Positions 8,573-17,234 of a DNA stretch of 64,000 nucleotides are shown piece by piece (position 1 is the stretch's first letter; the number at the start of each line of letters is the position of its first letter). Location of the stretch: assembly GCA_002753335.1 (NCBI GenBank), contig PEAD01000009.1, positions 30,553 to 94,552 of the forward strand, given 5' to 3'. This DNA comes from Nitrospirae bacterium MYbin3 (GTDB taxonomy: Bacteria; Nitrospirota; Thermodesulfovibrionia; Thermodesulfovibrionales; Dissulfurispiraceae). The notes under the pieces were generated by a model that saw only the letters and a program-made list of their open reading frames with translations, had not been told where the DNA came from and did no database searches. Made by a program: the position numbers and the translations under genes.

Positions 8573-9508
8573 TCTTCTTGCAGCCTCAAGCTTATCAATG
8601 CAGCTAAGAATGTCCTCAGGCATATCTGCGTTGAATTCAAGATATTCTCCGGTTATGGGGTGAATAAATCCAAGCGTTTCAGCATGAAGCATCTGGCGTG
8701 GAAAATCTATCTGCCCTTTCCCGATTTTAAGCGCATTTTTTCTTCCGTAGGCGTCATCTCCCAACACCGGATGGCCTATTGCCGCAAAATGGACACGAAT
8801 CTGATGGGTCCTGCCTGTGCCAAGCTTGGCAGATATCAGAGCCGCATGCCCAAACCTTTTTACGACCCTCCATGCGGTGAATGCCGGCTTCCCGCGACGA
8901 ACACGTGTTGACATGCGCTTCCGGTCAGAATCGGACCTGCCGATATTTTTTTCTATCACGCCCGAATCGTCCTTGAAATCTCCAAGCACGAGCGCCTTAT
9001 AGACCCTGTTAATAGTCCTTTCCCTGAACTGCTCCACAAGGTTATAGTAGGCCTCATCAGAAAGAGCCACGACCATAACGCCTGACGTGTCCTTGTCAAG
9101 CCTGTGAACAACTCCCGGCCTGAGCGGAGAGCCTATTGACGCCAGCTTTTTGCAATGGTAGGCAACTGCATTCATAATAGTATTGCCTGTGTGGCCCGCC
9201 GCTGGATAAATCACAAGGCCTGCAGGTTTATCAATAACAACAATATGCTCGTCCATAAGCAGTATTTTAATCGGAATATTTTGTGGAACGAGGCATAAAT
9301 TATCCTCCTCCTGCCTGTTCACCTCAATCTCGTCCGATGCTTTTATCTTGTAATTCGGAGATTCAGGATTGCCGTTGACCAGCACAAAGCCATATTTAAT
9401 AAGCCTCTGCGCCTGAGAACGCGTTATACCGGCCTTCTCCGAAACAAGAAAGTCAAGACGCTTAGATGCGTCATCCGGGCAAATTTCAAGATAGTTATCT
9501 GACGTCAT
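8567..9508 (-). CDS. RluD-family 23S rRNA/tRNA pseudouridine synthase
   Basis: 313 aa. The N-terminal S4 RNA-binding domain (GITRSQAQRLIKYGFVLVNG) is followed by the RluA/RluD catalytic domain with HRLDKDTSGVMVVA, which contains the catalytic Asp, and then GTGRTHQIRVHFAAIGHPVL. Closest in architecture to RluD, which modifies helix 69 of 23S rRNA, although RluC-like specificity cannot be excluded from sequence alone. Normal length, ATG start. Confidence 0.92.
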   Translation of the reverse strand: MTSDNYLEICPDDASKRLDFLVSEKAGITRSQAQRLIKYGFVLVNGNPESPNYKIKASDEIEVNRQEEDNLCLVPQNIPIKILLMDEHIVVIDKPAGLVIYPAAGHTGNTIMNAVAYHCKKLASIGSPLRPGVVHRLDKDTSGVMVVALSDEAYYNLVEQFRERTINRVYKALVLGDFKDDSGVIEKNIGRSDSDRKRMSTRVRRGKPAFTAWRVVKRFGHAALISAKLGTGRTHQIRVHFAAIGHPVLGDDAYGRKNALKIGKGQIDFPRQMLHAETLGFIHPITGEYLEFNADMPEDILSCIDKLEAARRL

Positions 9509-9571
9509 AGTTGATGATAAGACTCTGGAAATTCAATCTACAGTTGAGCTCATGAGAACAACTCGTGTTTT

Positions 9572-11836
9572 TTATTTGTCAAGCATCCGGCGTATCTTTG
9601 TCATAAGCATTTTCATTTCGAGCGGCTTGGGTATGAATTCAAGATCTTCGGCATATACGCCCTTTGAAGTAAGAATATTCTGTGTGTAGCCGCTCATGAA
9701 TATTACTTTTACATCCGGGCATTCTTTCTTGATAGCATTATAGACTTCTTTGCCGTTTTTGCGAGGCATGACAACATCCAAAAGTATAAGGTCAATAGAG
9801 TCTTTATTCTGGTTATATTTTACGATCGCATCTTCACCATCTTTTGCGAGAATAATGTTATAGCCGAACTTCTCTATGGAATCCTTTAAAAAACTTCTTA
9901 CAGCCCCTTCATCTTCAGCTATCAGTAAAGTTTCTGTGCCTGATAAATCCATATCTTCAGAGTGTGTCTGTTCTTCATTAAATTGTCTAACCTCGGCACC
10001 TTCCATGGCAGGAAAATAGATTTTAAAGGTAGTGCCCACGCCCATATCGCTCTCTATGTCCAAGACTCCATTATGCTGTTTGACTATCCCATAAACCATC
10101 GCCAGACCAAGTCCGGTGCCCTTCCCCTTTCCCTTGGTTGTAAAGAACGGTTCAAAAACCCGGCTCATCTGTTTTTTATCTATGCCCGTCCCCGTGTCGC
10201 TTACGGTGAGAAGCATATACTTTCCGGGAGTGGTGGAATACCTTTCTGCAAAATCCTGATCCACCAGAACAGAAGATGTTGATACAGTGAGAACTCCGCC
10301 TTCATTCATGGCATCTCTGGCGTTGGTAACAAGATTGATCAAAATCTGCTCTACCTGATGGAGGTCTCCGAATATCGGCAGTTCATTTTGTCCCAAACTG
10401 ATATTAAGCTCGATATCTTCACTTACCAGACTCCTGATAATCTCCGAAATGTCGGTAATTATAGCATTAAGCGCTATCTGACGCGGTTTAATAATCTGTT
10501 TGCGGCTGAATGCCAGCAACCCGGCAGTAAAGCTCTGCGCCCTGTCTGCAGCATCTATGACCTGTTGAAGGTATTTTTTTATGTTTGGCGGGCTGTCCTC
10601 AAGCGACTGCTGAAGCATCGAAGAATAGCCGGTTATAGCGGTCAGCAAATTATTAAAATCATGCGCCACTCCGCCGGCAAGCATCCCGAGGGACTCCATC
10701 TTTTGTGACTGAACAAGCTTCTCTTCAAGCTCCTTCCTCTCGGTGATATCTTTTACTATGTGTATAGTGCCGATAATGCGGCCGTCGCCGGCGAGAATAG
10801 GCGTTGTGGTTTCTTCAAGAAACTTCTGGCTATCTGAGCTCTCAAAAGGCCCTAAATGCTCGGACTGCTTTGTAAACAGTGATTTCATATGAGGACAGCC
10901 GTCGATTTGACTATCGGTTTTATGAAATATCTCATAGCATTTTTTGCCCATAATTTCTTCAAGCGGCATTTCAAAAAGTTTTGCGGTCGAAAGGTTAGCT
11001 TTAATTATGGTTTGGTCAGGGTCAAGAATCACAATCGAATCTTCGATAGAATCAAAAGTGTTCTGCCATTCCTTGAGGGTATTTTCGAGCTGCAGATAAC
11101 TCGTTTTCAGGCTGCTGCTCATAATATTGAAGTGTTTCGCAAGCTCGCCGAACTCAGTGCTGTCCTGATATGAAATAGTGTGGCCAAAATCCCCAGAAGC
11201 GATAACTCGCGTAGCTGTTAAAAGTTCGTTCATAGGTTGGGTTACAGACTTTACAAGCCGTATCGCTACGCTGACAGCAAGAATAAGCGCCGCAAGCAAA
11301 GTGGCCGCAAGTATTATCCTGGCATTTTTTATCTTATTTAGCGCTTCACCGGTTGTTGCATTCAGTCTTTTGCCTGCCGTAAGCGACATCTCTTCGCTTT
11401 TCACCAAGAGCTTGTTGCCTATTGCGGCTGCATCAAATTTCAGTTTTTCTATGCGCTGGGCATCTGCAGTGGCGGTTACGTAATAGCTCAGCGCATTTTC
11501 GTATTTTTCGGTATATTTCTGCAGCTCAACAAGGCGCTCCGTTACTTCCGGGCTATGGTGACAGCCTGTGCATCCGGTCACTGCATCGGTAAGCTTTATT
11601 ACGCTGCTTACGATCGAATCCAGTTCCTTAGCCTGAGGCGTGGCAACTGTGTAGAGGTCTGTCTGTACACTCTGGATGCTTATAACCAGATCCTGCCGAA
11701 GATGCTCTATTTGATACAGTTCAATCAGCCTGCTCAACGATGCTGTGGTGTTGGAGATATACACCATAGCAAGCAGGCTGCCGGCGGTAAAAAGCGCAAA
11801 TAAAGCAAATAGCGCTATATAGATTTTTCTTTTCAT
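9572..11836 (-). CDS. Hybrid sensor histidine kinase with c-type haem motif in its periplasmic domain
   Basis: 754 aa. Order: membrane helix (about 5-28), periplasmic helical domain (about 30-170), second membrane helix (about 174-195), HAMP (SVTQPMNELLTATRVIASGD), PAS (about 260-370), HisKA with phospho-His (LAGGVAHDFNNLLTAI), HATPase (NLVTNARDAM; GKGKGTGLGLAMVYGIV), and a C-terminal receiver (LLIAEDEGAVR; phospho-Asp in LILLDVVMP). The periplasmic part contains CTGCH at residues 89-93, the covalent haem-attachment motif of c-type cytochromes, so the kinase may sense redox state, oxygen or NO. Its ATG overlaps the stop of the upstream PhnD-like gene (ATGA). No separate response regulator with an output domain is encoded beside it. 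Confidence 0.9.
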   Translation of the reverse strand: MKRKIYIALFALFALFTAGSLLAMVYISNTTASLSRLIELYQIEHLRQDLVISIQSVQTDLYTVATPQAKELDSIVSSVIKLTDAVTGCTGCHHSPEVTERLVELQKYTEKYENALSYYVTATADAQRIEKLKFDAAAIGNKLLVKSEEMSLTAGKRLNATTGEALNKIKNARIILAATLLAALILAVSVAIRLVKSVTQPMNELLTATRVIASGDFGHTISYQDSTEFGELAKHFNIMSSSLKTSYLQLENTLKEWQNTFDSIEDSIVILDPDQTIIKANLSTAKLFEMPLEEIMGKKCYEIFHKTDSQIDGCPHMKSLFTKQSEHLGPFESSDSQKFLEETTTPILAGDGRIIGTIHIVKDITERKELEEKLVQSQKMESLGMLAGGVAHDFNNLLTAITGYSSMLQQSLEDSPPNIKKYLQQVIDAADRAQSFTAGLLAFSRKQIIKPRQIALNAIITDISEIIRSLVSEDIELNISLGQNELPIFGDLHQVEQILINLVTNARDAMNEGGVLTVSTSSVLVDQDFAERYSTTPGKYMLLTVSDTGTGIDKKQMSRVFEPFFTTKGKGKGTGLGLAMVYGIVKQHNGVLDIESDMGVGTTFKIYFPAMEGAEVRQFNEEQTHSEDMDLSGTETLLIAEDEGAVRSFLKDSIEKFGYNIILAKDGEDAIVKYNQNKDSIDLILLDVVMPRKNGKEVYNAIKKECPDVKVIFMSGYTQNILTSKGVYAEDLEFIPKPLEMKMLMTKIRRMLDK

Positions 11837-12702
11837 TTATTTACGAATTTATAGTTTGCGATGTCTATACCCGCTTTCTTTGCAAAATCGAATACAGCAG
11901 CGTAATCTTCCTTGCTTGTGGTAATAAATTTAATAGCCTCAAACTTCTTTAACACCTGTATACCTTCCGCATCGCTAGACATATTTATCAACGCGTCCTT
12001 TATCTTCTTCTTTGTATCAGCATCGATATTCTTTCTTAAACCAAGTCCGTTTGACGGCACATGCGGCGATGTAGCCAGAATCTTCAGCTCTTTTTGTATT
12101 GCCGGATTCTTCTTTGCAACCCTGTCAAACATAGAATGTTTGGCACATCCTATATCAGCCTTTTTTTCTAGCACCGCATTTATCGCAGCATCATGGCTGC
12201 CGGCAAAATAGAGTTCTTTAAAATATCCTTCGATGTTATCTACTCCCTGATCCTTAAAGTAAGCTATTGGGTATATATAGCCGGCAGTTGTGGCTTTGTC
12301 AACAAAGACAATTTTCTTGCTTTTCATATCCTTAACATTGGCAATACCGCTGTCGTTCCTTACAAAAATATAACCATAGTAAGTCGAACTACCATCAAGA
12401 TTTACCGGTCTTGCGATAAAATCCACACCCAGTTTTTTAATCGCAAGAGCTCCAGTAAAACTTCCAAAAAAAGCGCCGTCCATTTTTTCGGAAACAAAAC
12501 GGTCGATAATATTACCGTACCTGGACAAAACCGTAAATTTTATTTTTATACCGGTTTTTTTAGTAATATATTCCCCAAGAGGCTTATAGCGCTCCCTCTG
12601 CTTAAAGACATTCTGTTCAGGAATAAGTCCTATCGTAAGTTCTGATGCGTAGGTTTGGACCTCAAATACCAAAATAAAAAACAGCGCGAACAAAATTTTC
12701 AT
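11833..12702 (-). CDS. PhnD-like periplasmic substrate-binding protein, probable sensor partner
   Basis: 289 aa with signal peptide (cleavage near TYASE). The body matches the phosphate/phosphonate-binding PhnD/TransferrinBP-like type II fold: LTIGLIPEQNVFKQRERYKP, DGAFFGSFTGALAIKKLGVD and the hinge region GYIYPIAYFKDQGV. There is no ABC permease or ATPase nearby. Instead it overlaps a histidine kinase gene by 4 bp, so it more likely presents a ligand to that kinase, as TorT does for TorS. The ligand cannot be named from sequence. A strong ribosome-binding site (GGGGAGGAG) precedes the ATG. Confidence 0.85.
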   Translation of the reverse strand: MKILFALFFILVFEVQTYASELTIGLIPEQNVFKQRERYKPLGEYITKKTGIKIKFTVLSRYGNIIDRFVSEKMDGAFFGSFTGALAIKKLGVDFIARPVNLDGSSTYYGYIFVRNDSGIANVKDMKSKKIVFVDKATTAGYIYPIAYFKDQGVDNIEGYFKELYFAGSHDAAINAVLEKKADIGCAKHSMFDRVAKKNPAIQKELKILATSPHVPSNGLGLRKNIDADTKKKIKDALINMSSDAEGIQVLKKFEAIKFITTSKEDYAAVFDFAKKAGIDIANYKFVNK

Positions 12703-12789
12703 AACATGCTCCTCCCCAAAGCATTATTTAAAGACTAATTATATATCATATTCTTTCCAAAGGAAAACATCTCATTCAAAAAACTATGT

Positions 12790-12795
12790 TATAAT
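12790..12795 (+). promoter_or_regulatory. Consensus -10 element (TATAAT) of korAB; transcript possibly leaderless
   Basis: A perfect TATAAT ends only 7 bp before the korA ATG at 12803. With the usual spacing to the transcription start, the RNA would begin at or next to the start codon. No ribosome-binding site is present. No good -35 hexamer is seen at 16-18 bp. Confidence 0.45.
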
Positions 12796-12802
12796 TAGCC
12801 TA

Positions 12803-14521
12803 ATGGACTACTCGATAAAAATAGGCGGAGAAGCAGGACAGGGGATACAGACGATCGGCGACACGCTGTCGCTAGTATTTTCAAGGTCCGGATACAATGT
12901 ATTCACACATCAGGATTACGAATCGCGCATAAGAGGCGGACACAATTTTTATCAGGTCAGGGTGTCGGGGAATCCTGTTATGGCTCCGAAAGAAGCGATT
13001 GACATACTCGTAGCCCTTGATGCAAAAAGCATCGAACTCGATACAGCCGGCCTTACCGATATAGGACAGGTTATTTATGACTCCTCCGCTTTGAAGCAGA
13101 AACATGAGGGGGCAAAGTTTCTTGACATACCGTTCACAGCCCTTGCACTTGAACACGGCGGCAGCAAAATAATGGCAAACACGGTTGCCACAGGCGCTGT
13201 TCTGGGAATGCTAGGAATTGGACTGGATATTCTCCTCGGCATAATCAAAGACACCTTTAAAAAGAAGGGCGAAGAGATTATAAAGGCAAACTCCAGCGCT
13301 GCCATGGCCGGACACGATTACGCTGTCAAGCAGTGCATTAAATGCTCTTTTTCTGCGGCTGTCGAGGGAAAACCGAAAATGCTTATCGCCGGCAACGATG
13401 CGATAGGCTTGGGAGCGGTGGCTTCGGGCTGCAAGTTTTACTCTGCATATCCTATGACACCGGCAACAAGCATAATGCTTTATGTTGCTAGCAAGGCTAA
13501 AGAATACGGAATCATAGTTGAGCAGGCAGAGGATGAGATCGCCGCCATCAACATGGCTTTAGGCGCATCATTTGCGGGTGTCCGCGCAATGACCGGAAGT
13601 TCGGGTGGAGGATTCGCGCTTATGGTTGAAGGTTTGTCCCTTGCGGCTATTACAGAAACCCCTGTTGTCATAGCGCTTGCCCAAAGGCCGGGGCCTGCAA
13701 CAGGGCTTCCAACAAAAACAGGACAGGCTGACCTTAACTTTGCCCTTTATACTTCGCACGGTGAATTCCCGAGAGTCATTTTTGCTCCGGGTACGCCTGA
13801 GCAGGCTTTCTTTCTTACAAACAAGGCATTTGAACTTGCCGAGAAATATCAGATCCCGGTGCTTATACTCACAGACCAGTATCTTGCGGATTCGCAATGG
13901 ACCTTTGATGGCTTTGATTTAACAAAACTCAAATACAATGATTACAGGCTGCGCGGAGAAGCATTCAGCAGTCTTGCGGAATATAAAAGACATGCCTTTA
14001 CCGAATCGGGCGTGACTCCTATGGCTGTTCCGGGAGATGCAAAACATGTTGTTGTCACAGACAGCGACGAGCATGACGAAGCGGGGCATCTTACCGAAGA
14101 CATAGACCTGACGCTGAAAATGATGGATAAGAGGCTCTTCAAAAAAATGCCTCAGATAACCGCAGAGATTGAACCTCCAAATCTTTATGGAAATGCAGAC
14201 CCCGAGATTATTCTTGTTGGATGGGGTTCAACATACGGCGTGATAAAGGAAACGGTTGATGCTTTTGCAAAAAACAAGAAAATCGCAATGCTTCATTTCA
14301 GCGAAATATATCCTCTGCCTTCAACTAAAAAGCTCAACTATCTTGGTATGCTTAAGAAGGCACAAAAGACAATATGCATAGAACTCAATGCCACAAGCCA
14401 GTTTGCAAAGCTGCTCAGAACAGAATCGGGCTATACATTTAACAGGCTCGTAAACAAGTACGACGGAAGGCCGTTTACGGTTGAAGAACTTACAGGAGAG
14501 ATAAATGCCCTCATTGGATGA
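12803..14521 (+). CDS. korA: 2-oxoacid:acceptor oxidoreductase, fused gamma-alpha subunit
   Basis: 572 aa. The N-terminal gamma domain (about 1-175) starts MDYSIKIGGEAGQGIQTIGD and carries the RGGHNFYQVR motif. The alpha (pyrimidine-binding) domain starts near residue 190 (GNDAIGLGAVASGCKFYSAY) with PMTPATSIM, EQAEDEIAAINMALGAS and TGSSGGGFALMVEGLSLAA. This is the KorA/OforA architecture of two-subunit 2-oxoacid:ferredoxin oxidoreductases, which oxidise 2-oxoglutarate, pyruvate or branched-chain oxoacids with CoA and ferredoxin. The exact substrate is not readable from sequence. The conserved N-terminus fixes the start despite the absence of a ribosome-binding site. The 3' end overlaps korB by 17 bp. 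Confidence 0.92.
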   Translation: MDYSIKIGGEAGQGIQTIGDTLSLVFSRSGYNVFTHQDYESRIRGGHNFYQVRVSGNPVMAPKEAIDILVALDAKSIELDTAGLTDIGQVIYDSSALKQKHEGAKFLDIPFTALALEHGGSKIMANTVATGAVLGMLGIGLDILLGIIKDTFKKKGEEIIKANSSAAMAGHDYAVKQCIKCSFSAAVEGKPKMLIAGNDAIGLGAVASGCKFYSAYPMTPATSIMLYVASKAKEYGIIVEQAEDEIAAINMALGASFAGVRAMTGSSGGGFALMVEGLSLAAITETPVVIALAQRPGPATGLPTKTGQADLNFALYTSHGEFPRVIFAPGTPEQAFFLTNKAFELAEKYQIPVLILTDQYLADSQWTFDGFDLTKLKYNDYRLRGEAFSSLAEYKRHAFTESGVTPMAVPGDAKHVVVTDSDEHDEAGHLTEDIDLTLKMMDKRLFKKMPQITAEIEPPNLYGNADPEIILVGWGSTYGVIKETVDAFAKNKKIAMLHFSEIYPLPSTKKLNYLGMLKKAQKTICIELNATSQFAKLLRTESGYTFNRLVNKYDGRPFTVEELTGEINALIG

Positions 14522-15356
14522 TTTCGGCGGACTTACCCCAACATGGTGTCCGGGCTGCGGCAACTTCAGCATCCTGAAAACATTTAAAGAGACCGCTGTT
14601 GAACTCGGGCTTGAGCCGCACCAGTTTACTATTGTGTCAGGAATAGGACAAGCTGCAAAATTCCCTCACTACCTCAAATGCAACACCTTCAATGGTCTGC
14701 ATGGCCGTTCCCTGCCTGCCGCAACAGGAATAAGGCTTGCCAACCACTCAATGATTGTTATTGATGTGGCCGGAGACGGAGACTGCTACGGCGAGGGTGG
14801 CAATCACCTGATGCACACTATAAGGCGCAACGTAAACATAAAACTTTTTGTGCATGACAACCAAATCTACGGGCTCACAAAAGGTCAGGCTTCACCTACC
14901 AGCATGGAAGGCACAGTTACTAAGAACCAGCCTTTCGGAGTTATATCCGAACAGTTCAATCCTATGGCCTTTGCTGTGGGGCTTGATTGCAGTTTTGTGG
15001 CGCGCGGCTTTGCAGGTGATCAGGAGCATTTAAAGATGCTGATCAAAGAGGCTGTGAACCATAAGGGATTCACCCTTGTTGATATTCTCCAGCCCTGTGT
15101 TTCGTTCAACAAGGTGAACACGTATGAATGGTACAGGCAGAGGGTTTACAAGCTCGGCCCGGACTACAACCCAGAAAACCGTGTAGCCGCATTCGAAAAA
15201 GCGCTCGAATGGGGAGACAAAATTCCTATCGGGATTATCTATCGCAGCAACCGTCATGACTTTGAAGAAAGAATGCCGGTAATAAAAGACGAGCCGCTCG
15301 TTCGCCAGCCCTTCGATATTTCAAAAGTAGAAAAGACCTTAAAAGAGTTTTATTAA
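14505..15356 (+). CDS. korB: 2-oxoacid:acceptor oxidoreductase, thiamine-diphosphate-binding beta subunit
   Basis: 283 aa. It has the CPGCG-type motif at the start (TPTWCPGCGNFSILKTFKET), FNGLHGRSLPAATGIRLAN and the ThDP/Mg motif DVAGDGDCYGEGGNHLMHTI followed by NQIYGLTKGQASPTS, all diagnostic of the beta subunit. With KorA it forms the complete two-subunit enzyme; a separate ferredoxin subunit is not encoded here. The start is set by GGAGAG upstream of the ATG. The IS element begins 18 bp after its stop codon, so the insertion may have removed the original terminator. Confidence 0.92.
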   Translation: MPSLDDFGGLTPTWCPGCGNFSILKTFKETAVELGLEPHQFTIVSGIGQAAKFPHYLKCNTFNGLHGRSLPAATGIRLANHSMIVIDVAGDGDCYGEGGNHLMHTIRRNVNIKLFVHDNQIYGLTKGQASPTSMEGTVTKNQPFGVISEQFNPMAFAVGLDCSFVARGFAGDQEHLKMLIKEAVNHKGFTLVDILQPCVSFNKVNTYEWYRQRVYKLGPDYNPENRVAAFEKALEWGDKIPIGIIYRSNRHDFEERMPVIKDEPLVRQPFDISKVEKTLKEFY

Positions 15357-15374
15357 AAACTTTACAATTTTAAA

Positions 15375-15391
15375 CCCAGATTTGTCATTAG
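15375..15391 (+). repeat. Left terminal inverted repeat of the IS element
   Basis: CCCAGATTTGTCATTAG; pairs with the right end and is bordered outside by TTAAA. Confidence 0.8.
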
Positions 15392-16681
15392 AGATGTGAA
15401 GGGAAATGTGCAGGCAGGTCAAAAGACATAGACTTGCCCCATGATCCCTCAAACCATTGCCGTCTTTTCATAGCCATACAGAGCTTCAAAATGCGTTTGT
15501 TTCCCTCTTTGATTACGTATCCGCCATTTGCAAAAATCTTGTACCGCATTGTTTTCAGCGTTGGCTGTACTTTTCCGCATACAACCACCTGCCTGAATAA
15601 GCTCATGAGATTATAGGCAAGCATGACACAATTCATGGCAGCCTCAGTAGCGCTGAAACCGTTCACATTGAAGCTGTCTGCGCCGAAATCATATTTCAGT
15701 TCCTTGATACGATTCTCAGCATCGGCCCTCATCCGGTAAAGCTTCCACACTAAATGTGCAGGAAGTTCAAGGCTTGTCACAAAACAGCCATATCTGTAAT
15801 TGCTGATTTCAACATCTTCGGCAAATAGCTTCAGCATTTTCCCTGTTGCCTTAGGCCTTCTTTCAATCCTTTGCCTTACCATCACCATTCTACGTTTCTT
15901 ATCCCAGCCATAGGACTCAAAGTTAACTGATGCCACCTCTATGCGTCTTCAACTTCAAACCACTCCCCATGCCGTGCAAGCATTCGCTGTATTGGCGCAT
16001 GAAGCCTTGCAGCTATTATATAGGGTATTGGCCGCTCTTGCTTTTCAAGATACTCAAGTATTGATGTCTGGCAAAAACCACTGTCCGCCCTTAGTAGTCC
16101 TATCGTCTTTCCTGCAAGGTTGTTTAGCGTGTCTTGTAGAAACCCCTCAAAGTTATTTGCTGTGTGTGCATCTCCGGAGCGTAGCCAGAAGTTTGCCACC
16201 ATTTTACAATCAGCCACAAATGCAAGCAAAGGATGATGTGAGTTTCTTCCTGGCTTGTGAGGATTGTACCCGCGCCGTGCTCCTTCCTGCTGGCCGTATC
16301 TGCTGATTACCGTTGAATCCAAATCCAGTGTGAAGTTGTCAAAATGCAACTGCTCAAAAAACCAGTTGTATATTCCATGAAATACCGTTGAAAGGCTTTG
16401 TGCCCTGCCATTGTCTTGCAATCAAATATCTTACGTATCACCTCATCATGTCGGGTGACTTCCATATGCTCAAATCTGTTAGCACCACACCACACGCTTA
16501 CTAAAAATTGCTCTATAAGTTGCTCCGGGGGATACCCTCGATTGGAGCCCTGCTTAGGCAAATCCACTTCCCCTAATGCCTCACGAAATCCTATCTTTTG
16601 CAGCATGCGGCTCATAAGGGCCATGCCTCCCCATGGGGTTATCTCTTTGTCGCTGAAGCTCAGTTGAAGGTCTTTTGCCAT
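15388..16681 (-). pseudogene. IS1380-family transposase, disrupted by two frameshifts
   Basis: Three partly overlapping reading frames make up one DDE transposase. The N-terminal piece (ATG at 16681) starts MAKDLQLSFSDKEITPWGGM with FLVSVWCGANRFEHMEVTRH. The middle piece (about 16400-15939) carries LDLDSTVISRYGQQEGARRG and LLRADSGFC, the first two catalytic aspartates. The C-terminal piece (15936-15388) has RMRADAENRIKELKYDFG with the catalytic Glu. The frame changes near 16395-16405 (HKAFQRYF to STVFHGIYNWFF, perhaps with a short deletion) and again near 15938. All catalytic residues survive but no single frame encodes them. Confidence 0.85.
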
Positions 16682-16799
16682 GTATGATTTCCTTACACGT
16701 ATTTTGACTTCATTTGCGTTAGACGCTTCACAATATCTTATAGCCTTTTCAATATGTTATCAATCACAACCCCTAATGGCGGTCATTAGAAATTATCCA

Positions 16800-16816
16800 C
16801 TAACGACTTTTCTGGG
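16800..16816 (-). repeat. Right terminal inverted repeat of the IS element
   Basis: Read inward on the minus strand it is CCCAGAAAAGTCGTTAG, matching the left end at 13 of 17 positions; TTAAA lies directly outside. Confidence 0.8.
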
Positions 16817-16821
16817 TTAAA

Positions 16822-17234
16822 ATTACCCTAGCAACAATAAGTTCCTTATATCGTTAAAACAGGTTGGAGCTCCCCCCCCGAATCAGTAGACATTTTGAGA
16901 TGTTCTAACTTGTGTTCCATTGCCCATAAAGCTCACAGAAATCGCTATCGGTGAGGTTGCCAGTGGCTATCAATATTTCTTTTAGAAATTTCTATTATCT
17001 GGAAAATATCAGCGCTGGTCTTTTACTCGTTAAGATTTGCAGCCAAAATTATCCTTTAGAAATTATTGGTAGAAAAATTGATTGATGAGCAGCGGAAAGG
17101 ATAGGGTTCAGGTTCTTGCTCCTTGGATGCGAATGCCTTCTACAAACCTTCATTGAGGGCCCATCTTCAATTCTGAGAATTATCGAAGGAAAGTGAGATA
17201 ACTCTGAAGTTGAGCGAGTTAGCACTGTAGAATT
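16822..17234. other. Intergenic region without recognisable gene
   Basis: 413 bp between the IS element and the caspase gene. I see no credible reading frame, RNA gene or promoter. It contains a run of eight C (about 16872-16879). A 28-codon stretch on the minus strand, bounded by stops (last stop at 16905-16907), could be gene debris. The region may be what is left of a gene or of an older mobile element. Confidence 0.4.

Larger units (their letters stand above)
15375..16816 (-). mobile_element. IS1380-family insertion sequence, degenerate (1442 bp)
   Basis: The outer ends are imperfect 17-bp inverted repeats (left CCCAGATTTGTCATTAG, right read inward CCCAGAAAAGTCGTTAG; 13 of 17 match). Both outer flanks carry the same 5 bp, TTAAA (15370-15374 and 16817-16821), a target-site duplication that pins the boundaries. 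Inside is a transposase on the minus strand recognisable as IS1380-type but broken by frameshifts. The element is therefore probably immobile unless transposase is supplied elsewhere. Confidence 0.85.

Noticed and set aside
11833..12702. PhnD-like protein as part of a phosphonate ABC transporter
   Set aside because: No permease or ATPase gene is near and it is translationally coupled to a histidine kinase; the distant ABC ATPase at 22162 has no link to it.
16905..16990. Short open stretch of 28 codons on the minus strand in the gap after the IS element
   Set aside because: No start codon, bounded by stops and too short; at most debris of a lost gene.
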